Program-made: the position numbers and the translations under genes
Notes under the pieces: generated by a model
Databases searched by the model: none
What the model was told of the DNA's origin: nothing
What the model saw: only the letters and a program-made list of their open reading frames with translations
From: Artemia franciscana
Lineage: Eukaryota > Arthropoda > Branchiopoda > Anostraca > Artemiidae
Length of the DNA: 64,000 nucleotides
Direction of reading: 5' to 3'
Assembly: GCF_032884065.1 (NCBI RefSeq)
Contig: NC_088863.1
Span: forward strand, 60,705,512-60,769,511
In this document: one piece after another, positions 23,131 through 35,050 of the stretch
Position numbering within the stretch: position 1 is the first letter of the stretch
How the letters are laid out: each line of letters begins with the position of its first letter

Positions 23131-25069
23131 GGGCATCAATATTTTCCAAGGCTTTTCAAAAGATCCAGGCTTACTCGGCCTCCTCGTTAGAGTCACCTCT
23201 AGAATAGGGTTGTTCGTGGCAATAAAATTTAGGATGGAAAAAAAAGGAATTAAATTTTCTAGTTCCGTCAAAACTGTGATCAGTACGGTGATGCCATTGT
23301 CTCCAGCTTGTCCGTGACTTAATTTAAATATGAGCGTTTTCTCCGTGTTTCTTAAGCTGGGACGCCTGCAATGGGAGGAAGCCTCAGGACCTGAACCCCT
23401 AAAATCCTGAATTTTCCGAGATTTCCGGGAGCTTTTTATTCTAATTATTGACTAAAAATTCTTTTTCTGAATTTTCCATGATTTCTGGGGGCTTCTTATT
23501 CTATTTATCAAATACATTTTTTTATTGTTGGCTCCCCCCCCCAAAAAAAAGAGAGGTACTTATGCATTATAGTGACCCCAATCAAGAAGTTCGATTTGAT
23601 CAGTCTGTGTAAAATCGGTTTGTTTGTCCGCATTCCGAGACAATTAGTTAAGGCATTGAGAGACAAACTACTATACAGGTATATTTTAATTAAATATTTA
23701 ATGTATAGAGTTGGTATTTATGTTTAGGTTAGGTATTTAATATAACCAGTTTTGGGCGGTCTGCTTTCCATAATTTTTTGTTGTATTTTCCATAATTTTG
23801 TGACATTTTCATCATATTGAGATATATTCCACTAGGATAACCTAACTTCACTTCGTGAGTAGGGTCGCTATAATACAAAAGTACAAAAAAAAATCATGCA
23901 TGCACATCTGATCAGTTTTTGGTTAGTACGGTGCTAATTTTTTGCTGTGTTTACGACGACGAAAGAAAAATTAACGGGATACTAGGTTTTCTTAGGGTTA
24001 AGAGGTAGCCTACTGCGAATAACTAGCATGTTTTTGTTTTTATAGAACAATTCTTTCAGTGCCTACAATGAGCTACAATATGCTTAAAAGTACTACTACC
24101 ACACAAAATTTAATTTGTATCACCCGCGTTCCGGGATTTTTGTAACAATAATATAAAGGAGGAGACAAAGATCTAAAAAAGAGAAAAATATTAGATTAAA
24201 TAAATTCTCTCAATGTACGTTTTGGAATGAAAACTAAACTTTCCAACAGACATTCATCTATTTCCCATCGTCAATCTACAAAAATAATTCGCACAAATGA
24301 ATAGGGAGTGGATATTTTCTTGATTGTATCCCAAATTAATTGGTAATAAAGAAAAAAAAATAATCTTTTCCGAGACAAGACGAAAACTCTATTTTTAGTT
24401 TCCAACATAAAGCTGAATCCTGATTTATGTCAATTTTGTCAAAAAGACAAAAGAACAACAGACATGTAGGTTCACACGGGCCCAACAGAAGATACCAAGA
24501 AAAATACAACCAACAGAAGATAGGATCATACAATTTATTTGAGGGGAATGGTAGGGGTAAAATATGAAATGAGAACGTTTTAACATTAAAATTTTTTTAA
24601 TTTTGCTTGGGGGTTTTCGAGCCAGCTGTGAATGGGGGGGAAAATAATTTCCGTTCAGGTACAATATTGAACGCTCTTTTTTAATATTAGGATATTTCAC
24701 CCTGAGAAAAAATACTACTAGCACTAGCCAAGAACAGTAGTAAACAAATAAACATTTATACTTCTAAAAAAAAATACAGTAAGTAAAGATATAACAGAAT
24801 TATGCAGTTCAAACTTATGCCTTTTGCAGGTCTCTTACAATTTTCTACATGCTATCAGCCCAAATAAACATAACTCAAAACAGTTCATTGATCTGTAGTC
24901 CCAAAAATGAATGTCTTGAATATTCATACAATTTCTTGATATATCATAAATCAAAGAATTGGTTTAAATTGTTGCAATAGTCGAGCCCTAGGGTAGTCTA
25001 TATACCCTTTTAAAATTCTGGAACTGGAACTAGAGTCCAAATTTGGCGTGTACACGAGCTCTTAATCTT
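23131..25069. other. Intronic DNA without a visible gene
   Basis: AT-rich sequence. About 23670-23770 shares a (C/A)AGGTA(C/T)ATTTTAATTA, then TTTA(A/T)(T/A)TATAGAG(T/G)TGG and TTAGGTTAGGTATTTAAT pattern with 37480-37545, a diverged dispersed repeat. I see nothing else. Confidence 0.5.
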
Positions 25070-25183
25070 TCAATGGATTATTAAGATTTTTCTTATGTGT
25101 TCCGAAATTATGAGTTCCTGCATAGCGTTGTGGCTAATCCATGCATCTTCATATTTTACTCTTATTTTGTATTTTCTCCACAA
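25070..25183 (-). CDS. Splice-bounded open segment, unknown product
   Basis: On the minus strand a good acceptor (CTTTTCTTTGTCAG) is followed by 37 codons and TGA, starting LWRKYKIRVKYEDAWISHNA and continuing MQELIISEHIRKILIIH. It is open only in this frame (the alternatives stop within 11 codons). It enters in phase 0, so it cannot follow the phase 1 FnIII exon directly. I recognise no family. It could be an exon of an unseen gene, a decayed transposon piece, or chance. Confidence 0.25.
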   Translation of the reverse strand: MWRKYKIRVKYEDAWISHNAMQELIISEHIRKILIIH

Positions 25184-26548
25184 CTGACAAAGAAAAGTAT
25201 TATTTTTCAAGAAAAACAATAAGACAAAAAAAAAAAAATCAGATCGACCCAAGTACAATATTTTCTCTCTAAAATAGCAACGAAGACCTACACTGTCTTT
25301 CCATATCAAACAAACACTAAGTAGGAACAATAGGGATTTTTTTTTTCCAAGACAGTGGAATTTCTGTACTTCTGTGACTTAAGACGTTTTCCTAAAGGGA
25401 GCATTTAATCCACTTAGTTTTTCTCAAATGCATGCCAATTTCTACGGAAACATAGCCTTTATTTCGGCAGTTAATCTGCAATGTTTAATGGAATTTTGTT
25501 TTCATTCCACAGCCAAACAAATATGGTACATTTTAAGACAATCAGACGATAACTTCGGATCAGCCAATTTTGTATTTTTTGCTATTTTTATGCTCAAGGG
25601 CGTTTGTCCAAGCATTTGATACGCCTAGTTTACAAATAGTCTATATTAACAGCAATCTGACACTGTCACTTAGATATTTGTTAATCCATGTCAAAAGCTC
25701 ATCCACCGAGAAGACTCTTTGAAAGACGTCCTTTTCCCCTCACTTGATGCGAGCAATTGATGAATATTTACTAGAATGACAGATGCTCGGTTTCATACAT
25801 GGAAAAATAACTGGAACACACTATGCATTTTAACATAACAGATTCTATTTTCATACTGTTTTTATCACGCATGTCACGAACATTCACAGTCAAGACTTGT
25901 CAACATCGCAAAACAGGCTAGCAAAGCCGACCGGCGTGAGAAATAGGTGAGATGGCAATAAATAAGCGGACTTGGAAAGCGACTCAAGTTTGCTAGTGAG
26001 AAGCGTTTCTGGCTAGTAGTTTCTAGCGCCAAATTAAAATTAATACCGCAGCCAGGAATTGAACTGTTTTCTTAAAATTGCAAATATTTAATTTCATGAA
26101 ATAAACTGTGATTTTGTAAGCAAGTAAAATCATAATCGAAGTCCAAATACTAATATCACTTTACACAGATGAGTTGATTGGGATGATGGGCGTCAAATTC
26201 CAAGTATTTACTTATTGTTTAGATATTTGGGATGAATTTTCTCTCTACGGCTTATAAGTGACCTCATTTTCCATTTGATACTCGTCACTGACATTTTTGA
26301 TATTAATGCATGGCTTTTGATGAATATACCCCCCTCCAAGTTAAGAAAAAGAGCGGGGAAAAAAGGTAAGGCGTTCGCTTTAAATAAGGACATATCGAAA
26401 AGGAGACATCTAATCGGAAGTCATTAATTCCTATAGCAGTACCAGGGGTATGTATAGAGCACCGAATCTCAACCATTAATAAAAAGAAGAGGACAAATGT
26501 CTTAGTGAAGGCTCTCTTTTTGCAATCCACAACTTATACCCCCACCAC

Positions 26549-26549
<1 letters not shown>

Positions 26550-26581
<32 letters not shown>
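26550..26581. repeat. A32 homopolymer
   Basis: 32 consecutive A after CCACC. Possibly the tail of a plus-strand retroposed sequence, but no target duplication is evident. Confidence 0.9.
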
Positions 26582-26583
<2 letters not shown>

Positions 26584-26705
26584 TTACATTAGGCAAATTG
26601 CTCAAAGCAGCACCCTAATAAAGTCCTTTACTTCATGTGAAAAATATTCAAATATAGTCAATTTGATTTTTGTTAATAGTTCATTTTTTTGTCATGTTTT
26701 TGTAG

Positions 26706-26817
26706 ATTTTGATGCTTTCTAATTTTCCTTCTAATGTAAATGGAGCAACGCTGCTTTCTGAAATGCCCCATACAAGCGAGTTGGTGAAACAATATTTGAA
26801 AGATGTCGGAAAATTTG
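26706..26817 (+). CDS. Hypothetical exon 1 of 3, unknown plus-strand gene
   Basis: An open segment between TTTTTGTAG and G|gtatgg, readable in phase 0 entry and ending after one base of a codon. It encodes 37 residues including VNGATLLSEMPHTSELVKQY and LKDVGKF. The frame closes with TAG eight bases past the donor. It is antisense to the FnIII/GPI gene, inside its large intron. I recognise no family. Support comes from phase agreement with the next two segments (112+84+188 = 384 nt, exactly 128 codons including the stop). Confidence 0.3.
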
Positions 26818-27293
26818 GTATGGGATAGGATGGATTCAGCCACTTAATAATTTCACTTTTTTCATTCGTTATTATCTTATTTCCCTTTTCGTGCGTAAAT
26901 GATTTCTAACCTTGATAGCTGGAATGTTCAGCATTTGGTAGGTCGGTATAATTGTCATCGGCTATGTCGATTTTACGGTAACTCGCGCAAAATTTTGCAT
27001 TTAAAGCACAAAATCTAGTTGTTTATCCAATCAAATTATTTGCGATCCATTTTTAAAATAATTTTTTTCCTTCCTACACCAATAGCACCCAATTCAAACT
27101 AACAATCGAAAAAATAATTCTTGAAGATCCAAATATTTTTTCATAATTTGAAAATTTATATTTCATTTTATCCAAGTAACCCTGTCAATAACTGCTTTAA
27201 ACGAAATTATACACTCAATGTATTTACTAAACTACTGTTTGTTAAACTTTATGTAGGCTATTTTATCAATTTAACGCCAAAATGATTTTTCAG

Positions 27294-27377
27294 GTAGTAA
27301 TGTATATATTTCTAAGGGAGAATTCGTAGAGAAAAACACTGCCCCCAATAATGCCTCGTCCCCTATTCATTTTGCAG
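27294..27377 (+). CDS. Hypothetical exon 2 of 3, unknown plus-strand gene
   Basis: Bounded by GATTTTTCAG and GCAG|gtgagc. It enters with two bases (G|GT, Gly), stays open and leaves after one base. The encoded residues are SNVYISKGEFVEKNTAPNNA, then SSPIHFA. Both splice sites are close to consensus, the best in this putative gene. Confidence 0.3.
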
Positions 27378-27756
27378 GTGAGCATATCAGGTATTTATTT
27401 GTTTTTGAAAGACACTGGGCCATTGTAACAAACCAAATAAATAAAAAACTAACTAATAGATAAGCGTCTCATCAATATTCGTTTAAATGTAATAAACGTA
27501 TAAATATAATATAATAAAACATATATATATAATAATTTAATATATAATACTAGTATAATATAAATATACGGATTAATATAAGTTTAAATAAGCACAAACC
27601 AAAAATAACCTCCGTTCCTCAACGTATTCCATACTTATCCCTACAAATTGCCCCAGCCTACTAATAGGATCTTTTAAATTTAACTTTGATTTAACAAAAA
27701 ATACTGTTAGTTTCTGCTATATTGGGGAGCCATTCTCCTCTTGAATCCATATTGAG

Positions 27757-27944
27757 TGCTTAGTCCAAATGTTAAATTAAATGGAGGGGGAATGATGCCC
27801 AGCTTCAAGGAAACGTTAGAAAAGTTCAAGTGTTGTTGCAAGATAGAAAATCGTAGCCAAAATAAATGCCTTATCAACAATTCCAAACTGATTGACAATC
27901 TAAAAATTTTTTCAAATGTGCCAGAAATCAGCCCTTTCCCATGA
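27757..27944 (+). CDS. Hypothetical exon 3 of 3, unknown plus-strand gene
   Basis: After CCATATTGAG the frame continues in phase with the preceding segment for 62 residues to TGA. It includes LSPNVKLNGGGMMPSFKETL, then EKFKCCCKIENRSQNK. The acceptor has a weak pyrimidine tract (CTCCTCTTGAATCCATATTGAG minus two bases), so this join is the least certain. An opposite-strand frame at 27707-27898 is also open, so one of the two is a shadow. Confidence 0.22.
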
Positions 27945-28069
27945 TATATTATCTTTTGTTTCTTAACAATGGCGCTAGAACTTTTTATTTCTGTTTGAAA
28001 GAGCCCTCTCCAAATACTGTATGACCATTATTTTCATGTGGAAAAAGAGATTTTTCAACTCCTGGAAAA

Positions 28070-29360
28070 ACAAGAGCTAAGAGCTCATATGGGACTTGCG
28101 ACGAGGTCGGAAGAGCTAAGAACCAAGAGCTCATATAGTATGAGCTCTGGCAAAATTCTAAGAATCAATAGATTGCTTTAAAAGGAAAATCAGAGGCTTA
28201 ATGCCGGTCGGGATTTAAAATAAGAGCTGTGAGTCCCGAGTGTCCTTCTAAATATCGAAATTCACTAAGATCCGATCACCCACTCGTAAGTTAAATATAC
28301 CTCAATTTTTCTAGTTTTTCCTCTCCCTTCAAACCCCCAGATGGTCGAATTGGGGAAACGACTTTATAAAGTCAATTTGTGCAGCTCCCTGACACGCCTA
28401 CCAATTTTCATCGTCCTAGCACGTCCAGAAGCACCAAACTCGCCAAAGCACTGGACCCCACCCCCTAACTCCCCCAAAGAGAGCGGATCCAGTCCGGTTA
28501 CGTCAATCATGTATCTACGACATTTATAAGCGTTTTCCAAGATTTCCAGTTTCCCCCTCCAACTCCCCCAATGTCAACAGATCTGGTGGGTATTTGAATA
28601 AGAGCTCTGAGACATGAGTTCTTTCTAAATATCAAATTTCATTAAGATCCGGTCACCCATTCTTAAGTTAAAAATACCTCATTTTTTCTAATTTTTCAGA
28701 ATTAACAACCCTCAGCTCCCCCAAAGAGAACGGATCCGTCCCAATTATGCCAATCACGTATCTATAGCTTGTGCTTATTCTTCTCATCAAATTCCATCCC
28801 GATCTCTCCACTCTAACCGTTTTCCAAGATTTCCGGTTTCCAAGATTTCTTCCTCCAGCCCTCTGCGTCCCCAGATCCGATTCAAATTGAAAATGAAGCA
28901 TCTATGACATCTAAGATTCTTCTATATACCAAATTTCATTAAGATCCGATCACCAATTCGTAAGATACCTCGATTTTCACGTTTTCCAAGAATTCCAGTT
29001 TCCCCCTCAAACTCCCCATAATGTCACTGGCTCCAGTGGGGATTGAAAATGAGAGTTCTAAAGCACAATAGCCTTCTAAATATCAAATTTCATTAAGATC
29101 TGCTCACTCATTCGTAAGTTACAAAGCTCATTTTTTTTCTAATTTTTCCGAATTACTCCCCCAACCCCAACTCCACCAAAGAGAGCGGATCCGGTCCGAT
29201 TATATCAGTAACGTATCTTGGATTTGTGCTTATTCTTTCCAACAAGTTTCATCCTGAACCCTCGACTCTAAGCGTTTTCCAAGATTTTAGGTTGCCCCCC
29301 AACTCCCCCTAATGTCACCAGATCCGTTCTTGTCTATAAAATAAGAACTCTGAGACACGG
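28070..29360 (+). mobile_element. Array element A of repeat family 1 (5' end present, 3' end missing)
   Basis: Starts ACAAGAGCTAAGAGCTCATA, followed by GAGCTCATA..TATGAGCTC, the palindromic 5' end shared with elements B, D and E. Then come about four diverged monomers of ~300 bp, each with AAATTTCATTAAGATC(C/T), TAAGTTAAAAATACCTC, a C-rich spacer, GAGCGGATCC(G/A), TATCT(A/T), AAGTTTCATCC(C/T)GATC and GCGTTTTCCAAGATTT. It stops in mid-monomer at GAGACACGG with no 3' hairpin. Confidence 0.85.
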
Positions 29361-31341
29361 AAAAGAAAAGTCTAGGTTTTTCTTGGGAGGCACTGCTGTG
29401 TCTTTTCTACTGTTTCCCCAAGAGTTAGCTGAATGAGCAATTGAATGAGCAATGAGCATTAGCTGAACGAGTGGTCGCAGAATGCAGACAGAGGACTCAC
29501 TTGAAAGAAAATCTCAACATTTAAAGATCATGTACCAGCAAAGTGCCATTTTCTGCCGCAAAATATTGATTTTGTGGAAAAATTAGATGGAAAAGGGAAT
29601 CAGCAAGTTTCGGGTCGCTAAAGCTAATCGATTTGTTATGGTCAAAAACCCTGAACAGAAGGTCTTGGGCATCTCAGCTTCAAAAATGGCTCTATAGTGT
29701 GAGGATCAAGACTCAAAGTTTGACGTCACTGTCACTGTAAGCTCTGTGTTTATTCATAAACTGTCAACTGATAGTGGTATTTACCAAGTAGTGATTACCA
29801 AGGTTGTTGATCAATTATCAGTAGATGATGACTCTTTTAGGCAACGAAAGATCGTGTCACAGTAGAGCGGTGTTTTCTCCAATTTTGTGTCAAAAAACAT
29901 CATTTTTTTTTTCAAAGATGTTCAAAATGCCAGAGAATATAAACTCTAAGATGGTAATCGATAATCACGGCCTAAAATCTTCAACTACAAGTTTTGAGCT
30001 ACTCATCTTCAAAAACAAGGAACATTGTTTTTTTTTTTTGTGGTTAGTTATCTTCTTATTTATCTCTATTTTTTTTCTGCCAGGGCCAGCGGTATACGGC
30101 AAGATTAAAAAGCGATATTTAATTAGTCATTTAAAAGCTGTTGCCCCTGTCCTCATACATTTTTCTTAATAAATCCACCGTCAAGTGCCATATGACCCCA
30201 AAATCGATACTTTTTATGATATTCCTAGATTGAATAACTAAGATAAGAGTATAAAAGTGATCTCCATGGTCAAAGCCCTTGTCTAAGAGTTGACATCATT
30301 CTTGAATGCTCCTACTCTACGCCCACTAACTTAATGCAAACTAGAAAAAAAAATATATTGAAAAAAATTAAAATGGAGACAAATACACTTTATTCATTTT
30401 CAAGAATATAGCCGAGTTTCTCCCGAACAAATTCTTAACGGTACTGGTGACAACACACCCTTCGAAAATTTTACCTAAGTGACAAAGTTGTATACGTATT
30501 CTCATATTATGCGGGAAAGCTTAAGGGAGTTTGGAAGTAAAATTACTTATTTGATGTCTGATTTAATCAAGTAATCGGATATCAAATAAGTTTATCACCT
30601 AAATTAAATTAGCTTGCTGAAGGCTTTTTAAAAATTATAATTGTTGACTAAAACCTAGTCACCGAAGACTTGGCAGATGAAAGACTATTGAGAGATTTAT
30701 AAATTAGTCTTTTATTTTCTACATGTTACTTATGGAATTTTCTGCTACTAAGAGAACAACCTGTATTTTTGAGGTCAGTTTTGCGTTTGCAGTATAGAGC
30801 TACTTTTGAAATTTGTACAGATACTACAAAATTTTACGAGTCAGTTTATTCGATCAAGTTCTGTAGATATATATCATGTGATCTGTCTTACAATAGTTTT
30901 TGTTCCTTTTAAGATTCAACTTCGCTCTTTACATCCGTAATAAAAACTTGTTTCTTTTTTCTTTTTTTTATCAATTGCACATTCGGGCAACCTTCGAACG
31001 AAGGTTCACAGAGATGCTGAATGTGAAGATGAATTTTTAGTCAAGCTCGCAACGCTTTTAGATGGTGTTCCTTTCTTTTCTTAAAGAGCCCCGATTTTTT
31101 TCAGGTTCTTAAAACTTCGTGTTAGTTTTAAATTTAGTACTCGCCGATATTCTTTTGATGTAATAGATTAAAATGAAAAACGAGGAGAAAAAACATACTG
31201 TTAACATAGATACATAACACTTGAACACGGTTTCGACCTTACGCAAACACACGGCATACAGTAAACTCAAACAATAAACAATGATAAGGATCTACGGACA
31301 TGCAAAGTTGCAATTAGCAAGTGTTAGGCACCGTAAAATCA
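29361..31341. other. Intronic DNA between arrays A and B
   Basis: No recognisable gene. A 114-codon frame at 29825-30169 (ATGATG start, internal hydrophobic stretch) has poly-F/K composition from T- and A-runs. It has no splice sites or domain that I can identify. I treat it as chance. Confidence 0.5.
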
Positions 31342-33510
31342 ACAAGAGCTAAGAGCTCATATGGCACTTGTGACGAGGTCGGACGAGCCAAGAGCAAAGA
31401 GCTCATAGGTATGAGCTCTTGCAAAATTCTAAGAATCAATCGATTGCTTTAAAAGGAAAATCAGAGGCTTAAAGCCGGTCGGGATTTAAAATAAGAGCTC
31501 TGAGTCACGAGGTCCTTCTAAATATCAAAATTCATTAAGATCCGATCACCCACTCGCAAGTTAAAAATACCTCAATTTTTCTAATTTTTCCTCTTTCTTC
31601 AGCCCCCCAGATGTTCGAATCGGGGAAAACGACTTTATCAAGTCAATTTGTACAGCTCCCTGACATGCCTACCAATTTTCATCGTCCTAACACGTCCAGA
31701 AACACCAAACTCGCCAAATCACTGAGCCCCACAATCTAACTCCCCCAAAGAGAGCAGATCCAGTCCGGTTACGTCAGTCACGTATCTAGAACATTTATAA
31801 ACATTTTCCAAAATTTCTGGTTTCCCCCTCCAGCTCCCCCCAATATCAACAGATCTGGTCGGGATTTAAAATAAGAGCTCTGAAACATGAGTTCCTTCTA
31901 AATATCAAATTTCATTAAGATCCAGTCACCCGTTCTTAAGTTAAAAATACTTCAATTTTTCTAATTTTTCCAAATTAACAACCCCCAGCTCCCCCAAAGA
32001 GAACAGATCCGTACAAATTATGTCAATCTCGTATCTATAACTTGTGCTTATTCTTCCCATCAAGTTTCATCCCGATATCTCCACTCTAAGCGTTTTCCAA
32101 GATTTCCGGTTTCCAAGATTTCTGTTTCCCTCCTCTAACCCTCTATGTCCCCGGATCCGATTCGAATTGAAAATGGAGCATCTGAGACATAAGATTCTTC
32201 TATATATCAAGTTTCATTAAGATCCGATCACCCATTCGTAAGATACCTCGATTTCACGTTTTCCAAGAATTCCGGCTTCCCCCTCCAACTCCCTTCAATG
32301 TCGCCGGATATGGTCGGGATTTAGAATGAGAGTTTTAAAGCACAAGATCTTTCTAGATGTCAAAGTTCATTAAGATCTGATCACCCGTTCGTAAGTTACA
32401 AATACCTCATTTTTCCTAAGTTTTCCGAATCACTCCTTCCCCCTAACTCCGCAAAAGAAAGTGGATCAGGTCCGGTTATGTCAGTCACCTATCTTGAATT
32501 TGTGCTTATTCTTTCCATCAAGTTTCATCCTGATCCCTCCGCTTTAAGCGTTTCCCAAGATTTTCGCCTCCCCCCCCCCTTCAAATGACACTGGACCCGG
32601 TCGGAATAAAAAAACAAGAGATCTAAGTTTCGAGGTTCTTCTAAATATGAAATTTCATTAAGATATGATCAGTCTTTAAATACCTCATTTTTTTCTAATT
32701 TTTAGAATTAACCTCCTCCCCCCAACTCACCCAAAGAGAACAGATCCGTTCCGGTTATGTCAAACCCGTATCTAGGACTTTTGCTTATTTTCCCCACCAA
32801 GTTTCATCCCGATCTCTCCACTCTAAACATTTTCCTAGAGTTTAGGTTCTGCTCCACCCCAACATCCCCTTCACCGAATAAGGTTGACATTTAATATAAG
32901 AGCTCTGAGACATGATATCCTTCCAAACATCAAATTTCATTAAGATCCGATCACTCCTTCGTAAGTTAAAAATACCTCATTTTTCTAATTTTTCAGAATT
33001 ATTCCTCCCCCCCACTCCCCCAAAGAGAGAGGATCCGTCCCGGTTGTCAATCCCGTATCTAGGACTTGTGCTTATTTTTCACACGAATTTTCATCCCGAT
33101 CCCTCCACTCTAAGCGTTTTCCAAGATTTTATGTTCCCCCTCAATTCCCCCAATGTCACCGGATCCAGTCGGGATTTAAAATATGAGCTCTGAGACACGA
33201 TATCCTTCCAAACTTTAAATTTCATTAAGATCCGATCACTCCTTTGTAAGTTAAAAATACCTCTTTTTTCTATTTGTTCCGAATTAACCGGCCCCCCACT
33301 CCCCCCCCCCCCAGATGATTAAATCGGGAAAACGACTATTTCTAATTTAATCTGGTCCGGTTCCTGATACACCTGTCAAGTTTCATCGTCCTTGCTTGCC
33401 TGGAAGTGCCTGAAGTAGCGAAACCGGGACAGACAGACAGACAGGGAGACAGACCGACAGAATTTGCGATTGCTATATGTCCCTTGGTTAATACCAAGTG
33501 CCATAAAAAC
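31342..33510 (+). mobile_element. Array element B of repeat family 1, complete with both ends
   Basis: The only copy with both termini. The 5' end is ACAAGAGCTAAGAGCTCAT with ATGGCACTTG at 31361-31370. Then come about six tandem ~300 bp monomers, then a unique 3' segment (a CAGATG..AAACGAC block and (GACA)n at 33430-33455). It ends with the hairpin CTTGGT-TAAT-ACCAAG (33483-33498) and CCATAAAAAC. CAAGTGCCAT at 33495-33504 is the exact reverse complement of the 5' ATGGCACTTG, a subterminal inverted repeat. There is no protein-coding capacity. Palindromic 5' end, internal tandem array and 3' hairpin resemble HINE/DINE-1-type non-autonomous Helentrons (family knowledge); classification is inference. 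Confidence 0.8.
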
Positions 33511-33675
33511 AAAAAGCAACAAAGTCAAATAAATTATTCGAAAGGGCTCATCGGAGAAATAGCACCATACCTTACGTTTCGGTGCTTTAAATTCCTGTTT
33601 AAGACAGACACGAAGTGACACAGCCCGGTATAATTATCTTGAGACTGGCAAGCCGAAAACAAACCACTTGAAGAA

Positions 33676-33873
33676 CAGCTTTATCTGACGTTACACTTCG
33701 ATCTGGAATGATCTGTCTGAGGAAGTAAACCCCTAAGTTCCTCTGTTGACTCTTTCAAAAGAAGATTCAATAGTCATTTACAAACCTCGATAAGACTAGC
33801 GGCAAATCAGATATTTGATTATACCTGGCGCCGTAAATTTAGGAGTAAAAACAAAAAAGCAGTGTCCAGATGA
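33676..33873 (+). pseudogene. LINE ORF2 3'-end fragment (CR1-like)
   Basis: The translation gives RYTSIWNDLSEEVNP and, after a frameshift, SSSVDSFKRRFNSHLQ to TGA at 33871-33873. This resembles the C-terminal signature of CR1/jockey-type reverse transcriptase ORFs (W.SL.E.VV..PS...FK..L). The window's own CR1 copy has SLWNSLTEKVVTTPSTAAFK at the equivalent place. In-frame stops and a frameshift show it is dead. It lies 165 bp after the end of array element B and belongs to a different subfamily from the 55-59 kb copy. Confidence 0.6.
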
Positions 33874-35030
33874 TTCCTCTTGCCCATTCGATCCCCCGTG
33901 GATGATTCCTCCAGAAAATTCCCTTCACATGTGAAATTGAGCAGCCACAGGGAAAGTAAGACAAGAGAGTGAAAAAAGGGGATTTTGGAAAATTCTACCT
34001 ATATTCTGAAATACAGGTTGAATATGCGATGTAGAAATATATATATATATATATATTTTTTTTATATTTAAAAATATATCTTATCTGTTTTATTTGTTTT
34101 CATATTTTTCGGGGGATTGCAGGGTTATCATAGCATGATAAGATACAAATTAAGAAAATAATATGTTTCCTTATTTGAACCAAAGAGTTTTGTTCATTTT
34201 AAATTTGCTTGGTTGTGTTGTGCCTTGGAATCTGACTGCATATGGTTTAAATAAAATTTAAAAAACAACAACTTAAAGGCACTTGAGAGAGGAAAACCAT
34301 CTAATGTATTGCCTAGCCTAATGGACGTTTCTTTATCACAAGGGGTGAACTGGTATCATTCACAATAAACGTCGGTGCTGGGCTAATTCCATGGGAAGCA
34401 ATTACTCGTACTTCTTCTTAGTCCCATCTTGTATCTCTCTGCATTTCCACCATAGGGTACCCCATCCCTAGTTGCCAATAACTTAATATTTCCAAATTAT
34501 TTTTTTACCTTTATCTTACCCTGCTAAGATAACTCAGTCCCCCCCCCAAAAAAAAATTAGAAGAAATAAAAATTCGGAAATAAATACTACAGTAATGGAT
34601 ATTCTACACCCTACCTATTTTTTGGAATATAGGAAGAATGGTCCAAAATATCATCTTTTCTTCATTCTTTTTATATGTCATGCCCCCCTTTGGCCACTTA
34701 ATTCTAAATTTCGGGGGATTTTCCAAGGGGTAATTGTCCCTGGGGGATTTTAAGATGATCAATTGTCCAGAAGGGGACTTACCGGGGGGATTTTCCGCGA
34801 ATAAGGAGTTTTTTGGAAGGAATCAGCCTAGCACAAACCCAGACATAGTGGTGCACGTACCATGTAATGGTAAGTATGGTATCTCTCTGTTAGGAGAAAC
34901 TTACGAAATAGATTCATATTAGTATAGTTGTGCAGTTATAATATTAGCATAATTAGTATAATAGATTTATACTTATAAAAAATTGTTTTTAGACTTTCAG
35001 TTACTAAAGGTACAAATCGTTCTTTACTTA
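33874..35030. other. Intronic DNA with (AT)n and G-rich repeat fragments
   Basis: Contains a short (AT) tract at 34037-34057. At 34710-34800 a G-rich repeated motif (GGGGGATTTT, three to four times) resembles the reverse complement of family 2 C-rich blocks. No gene is supported. Confidence 0.5.
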
Positions 35031-35050
35031 TAGTTCGTTACCACGAACTA
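35031..35050. repeat. Terminal hairpin of a family 2 element (variant)
   Basis: TAGTTCGT-TACC-ACGAACTA, preceded by CGTTCTTTACTTA. It matches the hairpin at 44431-44450 (CAGTTCGT-TACC-ACGAACTG), and its outermost base pair changed on both sides (C-G to T-A). Confidence 0.7.

Noticed and set aside
22868-23317. 149-codon plus-strand open frame
   Set aside because: It runs through a family 3 repeat with G-runs, has no domain, and overlaps, antisense, the putative minus-strand exon at 22801-22916. Composition is driven by the repeat.
28070-29360. CRISPR array
   Set aside because: Repeats of ~300 bp with no short repeat-spacer alternation, in a eukaryotic intron.
29825-30169. 114-codon plus-strand frame with ATG start and a hydrophobic segment
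   Set aside because: The hydrophobic part comes from T-runs. No homology is recognised and no promoter or splice context is seen.
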